From Hyphomicrobiales bacterium (lineage in GTDB: Bacteria > Pseudomonadota > Alphaproteobacteria > Rhizobiales > CAJQND01): 64,000 nucleotides of DNA. The stretch covers positions 1 through 64,000 of the forward strand of contig JANQOW010000160.1 of assembly GCA_028285595.1 (NCBI GenBank). Direction: 5' to 3'. Of this stretch, positions 35,432 to 44,092 are shown piece by piece; position 1 is the first letter of the stretch; each line of letters begins with the position of its first letter. The notes under the pieces are model-generated. The model was not told where the DNA came from. It saw only the letters and a list, made by a program, of their open reading frames with translations, and did not search any database. Made by a program: the position numbers and the translations under genes.

Positions 35432-36105
35432 CTTTTTCCATCGTCGGCCGCAGCTCACGCTCCGGCAGCTTTGGCGTGGCCATCACCACGTCCAGCATCT
35501 GTGTCGGCGCGCGTTGCCCCCATGCCCGGGCGGGTGCCGGGGCCGTGGCCACGCAGAACATCACAGACCCCGCTTTGGGTCCCCTGCTCCTGGACGAACT
35601 GGAGGCCGGCTTTGAGGCTGAAGAAGCGTTGGAGCACATCACCTCGCGGCGCGCGAACCTGGATTATCGCCAGCTCACGGTGATCGACAACCAGGGGCGC
35701 ACCGCCTGCTTCACAGGCGCGAACATACTTGGGGTCAACGCGGAATCCGCTGGTGAAAACTGCTTTGCGGCCGGGAACCTGCTCGCCGATACCGGAGTGC
35801 CGGCAGCCATGACGGAAGCCTTTGCGCTTAACGAAGAGCACCACCTAGCCGAACGCCTGCTGCGCTCGTTGGAGGCCGGCCTTGCCGCCGGCGGCGAGGA
35901 AGGCACCGTGCATTCCGCCGCCCTTCTGGTGGTGCACCAGCATCCGTTTCCCTTGGTGGATCTGCGCGTGGACTGGCACGATGAGGACCCGGTGGGCCAG
36001 CTCCGCGGCCTCTGGAGCGCCTATGAGCCGCAGATGATCGACTATCTCAACCGGGCCGTGGACCCGGCCCAGGCGCCGTCCTACGGCGTGCCCGGCGACG
36101 AGTAA
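35428..36105 (+). CDS. DUF1028-family Ntn-hydrolase-like protein
   Basis: A 225-residue protein starting MTFSIVGRSSRSGSFGVAITTSS. The following block CVGARCPHARAGAGAVATQNITDP and the end block DWHDEDPVGQLRGLWSAYEPQM match DUF1028, a family with an Ntn-hydrolase-type fold found near amidohydrolases and amino-acid catabolic genes. Its start overlaps the PhyH stop (ATGA), so it is in one operon with RidA and PhyH. Confidence 0.9.
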   Translation: MTFSIVGRSSRSGSFGVAITTSSICVGARCPHARAGAGAVATQNITDPALGPLLLDELEAGFEAEEALEHITSRRANLDYRQLTVIDNQGRTACFTGANILGVNAESAGENCFAAGNLLADTGVPAAMTEAFALNEEHHLAERLLRSLEAGLAAGGEEGTVHSAALLVVHQHPFPLVDLRVDWHDEDPVGQLRGLWSAYEPQMIDYLNRAVDPAQAPSYGVPGDE

Positions 36106-36110
36106 CCCCC

Positions 36111-36157
36111 CAAAAAGAAACGAGCAGAGCACTTGAAGGGGGTGCGTGCTCTGCTCG
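36111..36157 (-). terminator. intrinsic terminator for the second YHS gene
   Basis: A perfect 12-base stem (CGAGCAGAGCAC at 36121-36132 with GTGCTCTGCTCG at 36146-36157) with a 13-base loop is followed on the minus strand by TTTCTTTTTGG. It lies about 50 bases past the YHS stop on that strand. It could also stop the DUF1028 transcript less well, since no T-run follows in the + direction. Confidence 0.75.
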
Positions 36158-36204
36158 TGGAGTGACCGTCGAAAGGAAACGGTCAGCTGGGAACAGGGTT
36201 TGGC

Positions 36205-36681
36205 CTACTTCTGCAGGCTTGCCGGCGTGGCGTCCTTGATCTTCACCCAGTTGGTTTTCGCGTTCTTGATGAAGTTGGAAAGATCACCTTCCCAGCGGGT
36301 CTGGATCGGCTTGGACAGGTTCAGATAAAGCTTGTTGTCCACGATCTTCCAAACGTTGGGATCGCCGTCGAACTTAAAGCCCATGGCCGTGCCGAAGGCG
36401 CAGTAGCCGCCAAATGCCGGAACGTAGGCTGCCGGATCGGCCAGGAACTTCTTCTTGTTCTCTTCAGAGGCAAAGCGGTAAGTGGCGCCATTGTGCTCAG
36501 CGCTGATCTTCCAGTTGCCGCGTGTCGGGGCGCCCACGGTGAAATAGGCCACCGGGTCATAGCCGCGGATGGCAAGGCCCGTGGACGTGGCGTTGACGTC
36601 AACACCGGCCGCAAGAGCGGACGCGAACAAGGTGGTGGACAGAACAATACCGGCAAGACCGGTGCGGATGGGTTTCAACAT
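36205..36681 (-). CDS. secreted YHS-domain protein
   Basis: The ATG at 36681 has AAGGAG upstream and gives 158 residues. A signal peptide (MLKPIRTGLAGIVLSTTLFASALAA) precedes a YHS domain: RGYDPVAYFTVGAPTRGNWKISAEHNGATYRFASEENKKKFLADPAAYVPAFGGYCAFG, then GDPNVWKIVDNKLYLN. It is a full-length paralogue of the YHS gene at 29941-30414. It is divergent from a TetR-family gene, so it is likely its regulatory target, and has its own terminator. Confidence 0.88.
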   Translation of the reverse strand: MLKPIRTGLAGIVLSTTLFASALAAGVDVNATSTGLAIRGYDPVAYFTVGAPTRGNWKISAEHNGATYRFASEENKKKFLADPAAYVPAFGGYCAFGTAMGFKFDGDPNVWKIVDNKLYLNLSKPIQTRWEGDLSNFIKNAKTNWVKIKDATPASLQK

Positions 36682-36800
36682 GGGTTTGCTCCTTGTGCCG
36701 TTTCGTGGGACCGTGCCCGTCTTCCGGCTTGGGTTTTGTGAGGTATCGGGCTGAGCTTGGGAGGAACCTTGCCGTCCGATGGATGGCAATGTAGAATTAG

Positions 36801-36814
36801 GAACCAATCAGTAC
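36801..36814. promoter_or_regulatory. candidate TetR operator between YHS and tetR-like genes
   Basis: GAACCAATCAGTAC is a partial palindrome (GAACCAA versus GTACTGA half sites) located in the 173-base gap between the divergent YHS (36681) and TetR-family (36855) genes. An AT-rich run follows it. It resembles TetR-family operators, but the match is imperfect. Confidence 0.35.
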
Positions 36815-36854
36815 AAAACACATATGCGTGAGCGCGACGTGACGGAGTTGGACA

Positions 36855-37421
36855 ATGGCGAGGCCCCGCGAGTTTAATCTGGATGAGGCGCTAGAAGGTG
36901 CGATGCAGATCTTCTGGCGCCAGGGTTATGGCGCCACCAACCTGCCGGATCTGCTGGAGGCCATGGGGCTGACGAGAGGGTCGTTCTATAAGGCCTTCGG
37001 CGACAAGCGTTCGGTCTATATCGAAGCGCTCAAGCGCTATGATGCGAACAATATCGCCGCGGCGGAGCGTCTGCTGGCCGACCCCTCCTTAGGGGATGGG
37101 CCAAAGCGCATAGAGAAGCTGTTTGACAGCGCCATCGATGTCTCCGCACCGCGCAGCGAGCGGCGGGGGTGTCTGGTGTGTAACGCCATGGTGGAACTCG
37201 CTCCATCCGATCCGGAAGTGGCACAACTGACGGCGGCCATGAGCAAGAAGCTGCAGGATGCCTTTGCCGGAGCGCTCGGCGCCAGCGCAGACGGCCCTGC
37301 CCTGTCCCAGCGGGCGATCGCCATCACCAACCTTTATTTCGGCGCACAGGCGATGAGCAAGACGGGCGAGAAGCCGCCCAATTGGAGCGATCTTCTCGGC
37401 GCCATCATCGCCTCGGACTGA
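36855..37421 (+). CDS. TetR/AcrR-family transcriptional regulator
   Basis: A 188-residue repressor. The N-terminal HTH is NLDEALEGAMQIFWRQGYGATNLPDLLEAMGLTRGSFYKAFGDKRSVY. The C-terminal domain carries RRGCLVCNAMVELAPSDPEV; the paired Cys near residue 100 are typical of a subgroup that senses reactive electrophiles or oxidants through Cys. It is divergent from the secreted YHS gene, so it probably regulates itself and that gene. Confidence 0.9.
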   Translation: MARPREFNLDEALEGAMQIFWRQGYGATNLPDLLEAMGLTRGSFYKAFGDKRSVYIEALKRYDANNIAAAERLLADPSLGDGPKRIEKLFDSAIDVSAPRSERRGCLVCNAMVELAPSDPEVAQLTAAMSKKLQDAFAGALGASADGPALSQRAIAITNLYFGAQAMSKTGEKPPNWSDLLGAIIASD

Positions 37422-37493
37422 GACCGGCGGCAAAGGGCAAGGCACCGCTGCGGCGCCCTGCCCTTGCCTCACAGAGTGGAGGACTGTGCGCGG

Positions 37494-37736
37494 CTAGTTG
37501 ATGCCGAGCAGTTGCTTGGCCTGTTGCAGGGTTGCCGCGGCCTGTTCGGTTTGGCCGGCATCGTTTTGCGCCTTGGCAACGGCCGTCAGTTCCATGACCT
37601 TGGCTTTGTCCGCATCAGAGATTTGTGCAGATTGGGCCGTGTCCTGGATCATCTTGGCATCTTGATCAAAGCTGCCTGCCAACGCGGGGCCGGCCAGAAG
37701 CGCGAGCGCCGCAGCGGTAATAAAAGCCTTCTTCAT
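37494..37736 (-). CDS. small secreted hypothetical protein, 80 aa
   Basis: The ATG at 37736 gives MKKAFITAAALALLAGPALAGSFDQDAK, a clear signal peptide cut near residue 20. The mature 60 residues are helical, Ala/Gln-rich and acidic (AQISDADKAKVMELTAVAKAQNDAGQ, ATLQQAKQLLGIN). No family recognised. The longer open frame upstream is not supported. Lies convergent with the TetR gene. Confidence 0.7.
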   Translation of the reverse strand: MKKAFITAAALALLAGPALAGSFDQDAKMIQDTAQSAQISDADKAKVMELTAVAKAQNDAGQTEQAAATLQQAKQLLGIN

Positions 37737-37927
37737 CAGGTCTACTCCTATCGTTGGTTCTCCGATAGAACCGCCCCGGTGTGGAGCGATCCGGAGCCCA
37801 CAACATAGGCGCCACATTGGGCGCCGCCGCGCCGGGATGAGGGCGAGCGGGAGGTATCTTTGTGATCTATTGTGCCCACTCCTCACAGAGCGGATGAAGG
37901 CCCGTTTCCAGGGCTTTTCGGCAAAGG

Positions 37928-38722
37928 CTAAATCTCGCCCTTGGGGTCCCACTTGAACATTTTCGCCGCAATTACAGCGCCCACAATGCCCCACGCCAAC
38001 ATAACGGCGAGCCGCGGCAGAGCCACATAGGTCTCCTCAGACCCCGCCCAGACAAAGCCGCTGCCGGCCATATCGGAGCGGAACGCATGGCCGAACGCCA
38101 AGGAGAAATGCTTCAGCGGAAAGGTGTCGGCAATCCAGGTGACCCACACAGGCACGTCGCGGAACGGGCGGATGAACACATCAGACAGGAAGGCCAGCGG
38201 AAGCACTGTTGCACTGGTGACGGCCTGAACCGTGTCGGAGGTGCGGCACACGGCGCATACCATCATGCCCAGGCCGGCAAAGCTCAAGCACCCCAGGAAC
38301 AGGCTGATCAACGCCATGGGGAGCTTTTCTGGATAAACCGCAACGCCGAAGAACAGATTGCCCACCACCATCACCAGAACCACGGCCATGATGGCGATCA
38401 CCGTCACCGCCAGAATGCGGGCCCAGATATAGATGGCCGGCTTTAGCGGCGTGCCCCGGATGCGCTTCAGCACGCCCTGATCGCGCGAGGTGGCCGTGGA
38501 AATGGCCAAATAGGTGTAGCACGCCATCACCGCGCCGAAGACTGCGAGCGCCGGCGCATAGAACTGGGCGGTGGTCACTTCGGTTTCCGGGATCAACTCG
38601 TTACCGAACAAGATCACGAACACCAGGAACATGATCAGCGGCATGGCCACCACAAAGAAGACGGCCGCCGGCCGGCGCAGGAACAAGGTGAGCTGATGCT
38701 GGGTCTGGCGCAGGAGCAACAT
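37928..38722 (-). CDS. ABC-2 type transporter permease
   Basis: A 264-residue membrane protein with six hydrophobic segments and the ABC-2 arrangement: an N-terminal helix PAAVFFVVAMPLIMFLVFVILFG, a cytoplasmic stretch RDQGVLKRIRGTPLKPAIYIWARI, and helices to the end, with FIRPFRDVPVWVTWIADTFPLKHFSLAF. The partner ATPase gene lies five bases upstream. The pair should export a drug, lipid or polymer; the substrate is not known. Confidence 0.87.
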   Translation of the reverse strand: MLLLRQTQHQLTLFLRRPAAVFFVVAMPLIMFLVFVILFGNELIPETEVTTAQFYAPALAVFGAVMACYTYLAISTATSRDQGVLKRIRGTPLKPAIYIWARILAVTVIAIMAVVLVMVVGNLFFGVAVYPEKLPMALISLFLGCLSFAGLGMMVCAVCRTSDTVQAVTSATVLPLAFLSDVFIRPFRDVPVWVTWIADTFPLKHFSLAFGHAFRSDMAGSGFVWAGSEETYVALPRLAVMLAWGIVGAVIAAKMFKWDPKGEI

Positions 38723-38727
38723 GGGCC

Positions 38728-39666
38728 TCAGGCCTCCACCGGCTTTGCTGCGCGCGCCGCGCCCCTGCGGCCCCGCGTCAGGTTCAGATAAATCTCTTCC
38801 AGGCTGGGCTGGGTCACGTTCAGATGGGGTAGCTCGAACTGCTCCTTAAAGGACCAATTGGTCAGATCCGCCAGGAATGGCGTGGGGTTGGGCACTTCGA
38901 AGATCACCCAGCCGCGCTCCTGGTGGATGATGGACCGCAAGGCCGCCGGAAAGGTCTCCGGAAGGGTCCGCTCGCCGAGATAAAAGCGCACTTCGGTGTA
39001 GCCGCCATGCTGGTCGCGCAAGGCCTGCGGCGTGCCTTCCGCCTTGAGCTGGCCTGCCACCAAAACCGCAATCCGGTGCGCCAAGGCCTCCACCTCATCC
39101 ATATAATGCGATGACAGCAGAATGGTTTTGCCCATGGAGTTGAGCTCAAGCACCAGGCTCCAGATGTTGCGGCGCGCATCAGGATCAAGGCCTGTGGTGG
39201 GTTCATCGAGAAAGATCAGATCAGGATTTCCGATCAGCCCCAGGCCGATTTCCAGGCGCCGTTGCTGGCCGCCCGACAGCGCCTTAACCCGGGTGTCGCG
39301 CGCAAAGGACAAATCCACTAAGTCCAGCACCTCGTCCACCCCGTGGGGCTTGGGGTAGAAGCTGCGGAAGTTGGCCACGGTCTCGGCCACCGTCAGTTCC
39401 GGCTCCAGGGCAGTGCTTTGCAGCACAATGCCGATTTTGGCCCGAAGGCCGGAGCCGTCCTTGCCGGGATCTTCCCCAAGCACCTCCACTGTGCCACCGT
39501 CGCGCTTGCGGTAGCCCTCCAGAATCTCGATTGTTGTGGTCTTGCCGGCCCCGTTCGGGCCCAAAAGCGCGTAGGTCTCTCCGGCTTGCACCTGGAACGA
39601 GAGGCCCGCCACGGCAGGCGCGCCTGCGTAGCTCTTTTTGAGGTCCTCAACACTGATCGGCATCAT
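38728..39666 (-). CDS. ABC-2 type transporter ATP-binding protein
   Basis: The ATG at 39666 (MMPISVEDLKKSY) is preferred; a TTG at 39687 would add seven residues. The 312-residue ATPase has Walker A GPNGAGKTTT, the signature ALSGGQQRRLEIGL, Walker B LIFLDEPTTGLDP and the H-loop SSHYMDE. A C-terminal region of about 90 residues ends RGRRGAARAAKPVEA. It pairs with the ABC-2 permease gene five bases downstream. Residues at both motifs are intact. Confidence 0.9.
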   Translation of the reverse strand: MMPISVEDLKKSYAGAPAVAGLSFQVQAGETYALLGPNGAGKTTTIEILEGYRKRDGGTVEVLGEDPGKDGSGLRAKIGIVLQSTALEPELTVAETVANFRSFYPKPHGVDEVLDLVDLSFARDTRVKALSGGQQRRLEIGLGLIGNPDLIFLDEPTTGLDPDARRNIWSLVLELNSMGKTILLSSHYMDEVEALAHRIAVLVAGQLKAEGTPQALRDQHGGYTEVRFYLGERTLPETFPAALRSIIHQERGWVIFEVPNPTPFLADLTNWSFKEQFELPHLNVTQPSLEEIYLNLTRGRRGAARAAKPVEA

Positions 39667-40016
39667 CTGGGCCACCACGTTCTGCAAATTTTCATTAAGG
39701 CCCCCTCATCCGCAAATCCGGTCGGCCCGTATACCGGTTGGCATTAACCACATTGGCAAGAGCATAATGGGAGGGGTTTTTGAATGAGACATAGTAGACC
39801 GCACTGATATAGAATGACATTTTGGCGACACTCTAGGAAAAACTTGCTTAGAAGTGGAGAAAGTGGGCCCGCTGCTCTTTGCGCGGTGCAAAACCTGGGT
39901 TAAATACCGCGTCGGGTGCGGCCCAAATGGGGCATGATTCGCCACGGGGACGGCGGCTGGGAACAGCACGCGGACCTGTGAGCTGAGTATGGCAGGGTAG
40001 GCATAGTTTAGTTCAT
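39667..40016 (+). other. gene-free region upstream of the carotenoid-type operon
   Basis: The 350-base gap between the ABC ATPase (minus) and the desaturase (plus) holds only weakly supported open frames in other frames. No hairpin, repeat or consensus promoter stands out. It should contain the promoter of the desaturase operon, perhaps with an unusual sigma-factor target. Confidence 0.5.
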
Positions 40017-41576
40017 ATGAAGAACAACAAGAAAAAGATCGTCATCGTTGGCGCGGGGCCCGGCGGGCTCGCCATCTCGATGCTTCTGGCCAATTGCGGC
40101 CTTGATGTAACGTTGCTGGAAAAGCGCGCCCAAGTGGGCGGGCGCACCGGCCAAATCAAGCAAGATGGCTTTACGTTCGATATCGGACCAACCTTCTTCC
40201 TTTATCCTCCTGTGATTGAGAGCATTTTTGAGCGCTGCGGCTTCGATTTGTGGTCCGAAGTGCCTATGAAGAAACTCGATCCCATGTACCGCCTGGTGTT
40301 CGAAAACCGCGGTCAACTGGATGCCAAAGCCAATATTGGCGCCATGATGGAAGAGATCGCCAAAATTGCGCCGAACGATGCCCCTGCTCTGCAGCGCTAC
40401 ATGGACGACAACCGCCGCAAACTGCAGCATTTCAAACCAGCGTTGGAATCCGCGTTTGAGGGCTTTAAGGACTTTACTAAGCCCGACATCTTGAAATCCC
40501 TCTTCATGTTGCGCCCGCAATTGTCTCTGGATGGCGATTTGAAGAAGTACTTCGCAGATGACCGGGTGCGTCAAGCCTTTTCCTTCCAGGCCAAGTATCT
40601 GGGCATGTCGCCGTTCAACTGCCCGAGCCTGTTCACCATCCTGGCCTTCCTGGAATATGAGTATGGCGTGTACCATCCCATCGGTGGTTGCGGCGCAGTG
40701 ATGGACAAAATGGCCGAGTTGGCCACACGCCTGGGCGTGAAAATCAAGCTCTCTGAAGGTGTGGAGAGCATAGATTTCGATGGCAAGCGCGCACGCTCTG
40801 CAATCACCGCCAAGGGTCGCTATGAATGCGATGCTATGGTGATCAATGCCGACTTCGCCCAGACCATGAAGAATTTGGTGCCTAACCGCATTCGCAAGCG
40901 CTGGTCCGACAAGTCCATTGAGAAGAAGAAGTACTCCTGCTCCACCTACATGATGTATCTGGGCATCAAGGGGCGCTATGACGAGTTGCCTCACCACACG
41001 ATTTTCCTGTCGGAAGATCTGCACGGCAACATCGATCAGATCCAGGAACGCAAAGTTCTGCCCGAAAATCCGTCATTCTACGTCCAGAACGCCTCCATCA
41101 ACGATCCAACACTGGCGCCGAACGGTATGAGCACCCTTTATGTGCTGGTGCCGGTGGCCAACCTGGAAAGTGAAACAGAGTGGAATGCAGAGGCGCAAGC
41201 GTCTTTCCGTGAATTCGCCCTCAAGCGCCTGGAAGCGATCGGCCTCACGGACCTGCGCGAGCGGATTGTGACCGAGCATATCATGACGCCGCAAAGCTGG
41301 CAGGATGATCTGGACGTTTATCGAGGCGCCACGTTCAACCTCAGCCACACGTTGTCGCAAATGCTGACCTTCCGTCCTCACAACCGCTTTGAAGACCTCG
41401 ATGGGGTTTATCTGGTTGGCGGCGGCACCCATCCGGGCAGCGGCCTGCCGGTGATTTTTGAAGGTGCGCGGATTTCGGCAGATCTGATGGCTGAAGACCT
41501 GGGCATCAGTCTAGAACGGGCTGAGCGTGAGGAAGTTGCGCCGTCCGGGGATATGCAGTTGGAGCGGGCCTCTTAG
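40017..41576 (+). CDS. CrtI/CrtN-family carotenoid desaturase or oxidase
   Basis: The 519-residue FAD protein begins KKIVIVGAGPGGLAISMLLANCGLDVTLLEKRAQVGGRTG, a dinucleotide site typical of phytoene and diapophytoene desaturases. It also contains DGFTFDIGPTFFLYPP, KYLGMSPFNCPSLFTILAFLEYEYGVYHPIGG and, near the C-terminus, LVGGGTHPGSGLPVIFEGARISADLM, the conserved end motif. Family members desaturate or oxidise C30/C40 carotenes. A carotenoid synthase is not in the window, so the substrate chain length is open. It is the first gene of an operon with an acyltransferase and a glycosyltransferase. Confidence 0.92.
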   Translation: MKNNKKKIVIVGAGPGGLAISMLLANCGLDVTLLEKRAQVGGRTGQIKQDGFTFDIGPTFFLYPPVIESIFERCGFDLWSEVPMKKLDPMYRLVFENRGQLDAKANIGAMMEEIAKIAPNDAPALQRYMDDNRRKLQHFKPALESAFEGFKDFTKPDILKSLFMLRPQLSLDGDLKKYFADDRVRQAFSFQAKYLGMSPFNCPSLFTILAFLEYEYGVYHPIGGCGAVMDKMAELATRLGVKIKLSEGVESIDFDGKRARSAITAKGRYECDAMVINADFAQTMKNLVPNRIRKRWSDKSIEKKKYSCSTYMMYLGIKGRYDELPHHTIFLSEDLHGNIDQIQERKVLPENPSFYVQNASINDPTLAPNGMSTLYVLVPVANLESETEWNAEAQASFREFALKRLEAIGLTDLRERIVTEHIMTPQSWQDDLDVYRGATFNLSHTLSQMLTFRPHNRFEDLDGVYLVGGGTHPGSGLPVIFEGARISADLMAEDLGISLERAEREEVAPSGDMQLERAS

Positions 41577-41659
41577 GAGAGACCTCAACAAAGCCGCTTT
41601 CATCTTTTCTCATTCACCGTATGATCGGCGCGCGCCGCAACGGATAATCGTTTGAGTAC

Positions 41660-42487
41660 ATGGCAAGCCCAAACCGAGATGAAAAACAAAAACGCGCTGC
41701 ACAAGACGCGTTGGAGTTGCTCAATCCGACCATATGCCGGATCTTCGAGCGCTATCTGAACCGCTATTTCAGAAAGAACTTTCATGGGGTCCGGGTGGCG
41801 CGCGATGGAACGGCTCCCCCCATCGATGCCGATCATGGCTTGGTGGCCTATTGCAATCATGCATCCTGGTGGGATCCGCTGGTGATGTTCTATCTGGCGC
41901 GGGTCCTCTACAGGGACCGCAAGGCATTCGGCCCGATCGATGCGGCGGCGTTGGAAAAGTACAGGTTTATGCGCAAGATCGGCCTGTTCCCGGTTGAACA
42001 GGAGACAAGCCGCGGCTCGGTGCATTTTCTCAATGTGTCGCACGGGCTGCTCAGAGAGCCCAAGACCAGCCTGTGGCTCACCCCGCAAGGCCATTTCGCA
42101 GACGCCCGCGTGCGGCCCGTGACCTTCAAGCCGGGCCTTGCCCACCTGGCCCGCGACTGCGGCAAGGTCACGTTCCTGCCCATGGCGGTGGAATATTGCT
42201 TCTGGAATGAAAGCAAGCCGGAGCTGCTGATCCGATTCGGCGCGCCGATCCATAGCGCAGAGCCCAAAGACAAAACCGTTGACGATTGGCAGGCCCAGTT
42301 GCAAATGGCGCTGCAAACCGCTCAGGACAAGCTGGCCATGGATGCCATCAGCAGGGACCCCGACCGCTTCACGGAGGTGTTGCAAGGATCCGTGGGCGTC
42401 GGCGTTGCGTATGATGGCTGGCGGCGCATCAAGGCCTGGGCGCGGGGCAGACGCTTTTCCGCAGCTCACGAGGACGATAAACCATGA
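41660..42487 (+). CDS. PlsC-like acyltransferase of a carotenoid operon
   Basis: A 275-residue protein of the 1-acylglycerol-phosphate acyltransferase type. The HX4D motif is NHASWWD, with an acceptor block FPVEQETSRGS and PQGHFADARVRPVTFKPGLAHLAR. Start 41660 is preceded by GATAATCG (weak ribosome site). In staphyloxanthin synthesis an acyltransferase esterifies the glucosyl carotenoid; this gene occupies the same position between desaturase and glycosyltransferase. The last four bases overlap the next gene. Confidence 0.87.
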   Translation: MASPNRDEKQKRAAQDALELLNPTICRIFERYLNRYFRKNFHGVRVARDGTAPPIDADHGLVAYCNHASWWDPLVMFYLARVLYRDRKAFGPIDAAALEKYRFMRKIGLFPVEQETSRGSVHFLNVSHGLLREPKTSLWLTPQGHFADARVRPVTFKPGLAHLARDCGKVTFLPMAVEYCFWNESKPELLIRFGAPIHSAEPKDKTVDDWQAQLQMALQTAQDKLAMDAISRDPDRFTEVLQGSVGVGVAYDGWRRIKAWARGRRFSAAHEDDKP

Positions 42488-43605
42488 GTTGGCTGACCTT
42501 GAATTGGACCGTGTTCTGGCTGGCGGTCATTCCGTGGGCGCTGGGAATCTGGAACCTGTTTCTCTTCCGCGCACCGAAGACGGCAAGCGGCTCCGTGCCG
42601 CCGGTTTCCATTCTCATGCCGGCGCGCAATGAGGAAGCCAGGATCCGGCCGGCCCTGGAGACCATCACGGAGACGGAAGGGGTTGAGTTTGAGCTCATCG
42701 TGGCGGACGACAACTCAACCGATGCAACGGCCGATATTGTGCGTGAGTTTGCCCAAAACGATCCGCGCATCAAACTGGTGTCCACGCCCAAGCTGCCGGA
42801 AGGCTGGGGCGGCAAGAACCATGCGTGCCACTTCCTCAGCACCCAGGCCGCCCATGAGCATCTGGTGTTCATCGACGCGGACATGATCGTCTCGCCGGAT
42901 TGCTTTGCGCGGCTGTCCGCGCATCTGGCCAACAATAAGTCGGCCCTGATCTCCGGCATTCCGCTCCAGGAAACCGGGAGCTTCTGGGAGCGCGTGGTGA
43001 TCCCCACAATCCATGTGATGATGCTTGGGTATCTGCCCTTCATCGGCATGCGCTATTCAAAGTCGCCCGGGTTCGGAGCAGCGGTCGGGCAGATCATCGG
43101 CGTGCGCAAGAGCGAATATGAACAGGTCGGCGGGCACACGTCCATCAAGTCCACCATGCATGACGGCGTTCAGCTCGCCCGCCTCTTCCGCCGCAATGGC
43201 CTGTTCACGGACCTGGTCAACGTGACCGATCTGTGCGCCACGCGCATGTATGACAATGTGGCGGACATCTGGGCCGGGTTTATGAAGAACGCCCATGAGG
43301 GCATTGCCACACCCATTGCACTGCCCATTTGGACGGTGCTGCTTGTGGGCGGTCACATCATGCCGCTGGTGCTGCTGCTGATCGCTCTGGCGAGCGGGCT
43401 TGAACCGGTGTTGGCGGGCGCGGCGTGTTTGCTCATCTTCTCGTTCCGCATCATCCTGGCGCTGCGCTTTCATCAGTCCTTGTTGGGAGCTGTGCTTCAC
43501 CCGCTCGGGGTGGGGTTCATGGTGGTGCTCAACTGGATCGCCCTCTTCCGCCGCCTGGCCGGCCGCACGGTAAGCTGGCGCGACCGGGCGTACGATACCA
43601 ATTAG
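42484..43605 (+). CDS. family-2 glycosyltransferase of a carotenoid operon (CrtQ-like)
   Basis: The 373-residue protein has an N-terminal membrane helix, a GT-A domain with PVSILMPARNEEARIRPALETI, ELIVADDNSTDATADIV and FIDADMIVSPDC (DxD), and several helices at the C-terminus (from about 275 to 350). The layout, with the block TDLCATRMYDNVADIWAGFMKNAHEG, resembles CrtQ-like enzymes that glucosylate apocarotenoid acids and HpnB-like proteins. The start ATGA overlaps the acyltransferase stop. Confidence 0.87.
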   Translation: MSWLTLNWTVFWLAVIPWALGIWNLFLFRAPKTASGSVPPVSILMPARNEEARIRPALETITETEGVEFELIVADDNSTDATADIVREFAQNDPRIKLVSTPKLPEGWGGKNHACHFLSTQAAHEHLVFIDADMIVSPDCFARLSAHLANNKSALISGIPLQETGSFWERVVIPTIHVMMLGYLPFIGMRYSKSPGFGAAVGQIIGVRKSEYEQVGGHTSIKSTMHDGVQLARLFRRNGLFTDLVNVTDLCATRMYDNVADIWAGFMKNAHEGIATPIALPIWTVLLVGGHIMPLVLLLIALASGLEPVLAGAACLLIFSFRIILALRFHQSLLGAVLHPLGVGFMVVLNWIALFRRLAGRTVSWRDRAYDTN

Positions 43606-43970
43606 TCCCGGCGAACGCGGGCCAGCAGAGCTCAGAGCAAGCCGCTCTGGGTCCCGGATATTTTGCTGGCGCAAAATTCCGGGATGACGTTGGTGGCATG
43701 GCCTACCCCTCCCCCCTCCGTCATCCCCGCGAACGCGGGGACCCAGGGTGGTAGAGCTCGGAGCAAGCAGCTCCGCGATGACAGTTCATGCGCCTCCCCC
43801 GCGCCCTTGCGCACGCGAGGGCCCATAGCCGGCGCCGTGCAATTGGCGCAGAAGGTCCTCGCTTTCGCAAGGGCGCGTTAACTCCCCGCGTCCCTGCGAA
43901 AGCAGGGACCTTCTGAGCCAAGGGTAAGATGTGAGCTATGGGCCCCTGCTTTCGCAGGGGTGCCGAAAAC
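43606..43970. repeat. patch of palindromic dispersed repeat elements
   Basis: The 487-base gap to the next gene contains two families of hairpin repeats. Family A (43606-43790) has TCCCGGATATTTTGC-TGGC-GCAAAATTCCGGGA (43652-43684) and CCCCGC-GAAC-GCGGGG (43725-43740), each with an adjacent GAGCTCxGAGCAAGCxGCTC block; there are two related copies. Family B (about 43801-43970) has CCTGCGAAAGCAGG (near 43893) and CCTGCTTTCGCAGG (near 43945). These look like REP-type elements that are common in alphaproteobacterial gaps. No gene is visible in the patch or up to 44092. Confidence 0.7.
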
Positions 43971-44092
43971 TCAACCATCAGGGCCAAATAGAGCGAATTC
44001 GCCAACTCCTTCAAACGCTTACGCGAAATTGGGTTCGTTTCGCAGAATCAACCCTTATGGTGACATAAATCAGCTATTTAGTGGCGTCTTAC

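Noticed and set aside
37422-37493. A terminator in the GC-rich hairpin between the TetR and small secreted protein genes
   Set aside because: AAGGGCA and TGCCCTT arms can pair, but no T-run follows on either strand.
39706-39969. An 87-residue frame on the minus strand in the gap before the desaturase
   Set aside because: It lacks a ribosome binding site and recognisable protein features; the composition is that of noncoding upstream DNA.
43606-44092. A CRISPR array in the repeat patch
   Set aside because: The repeats are imperfect hairpins of two types, without regular spacers or cas genes.
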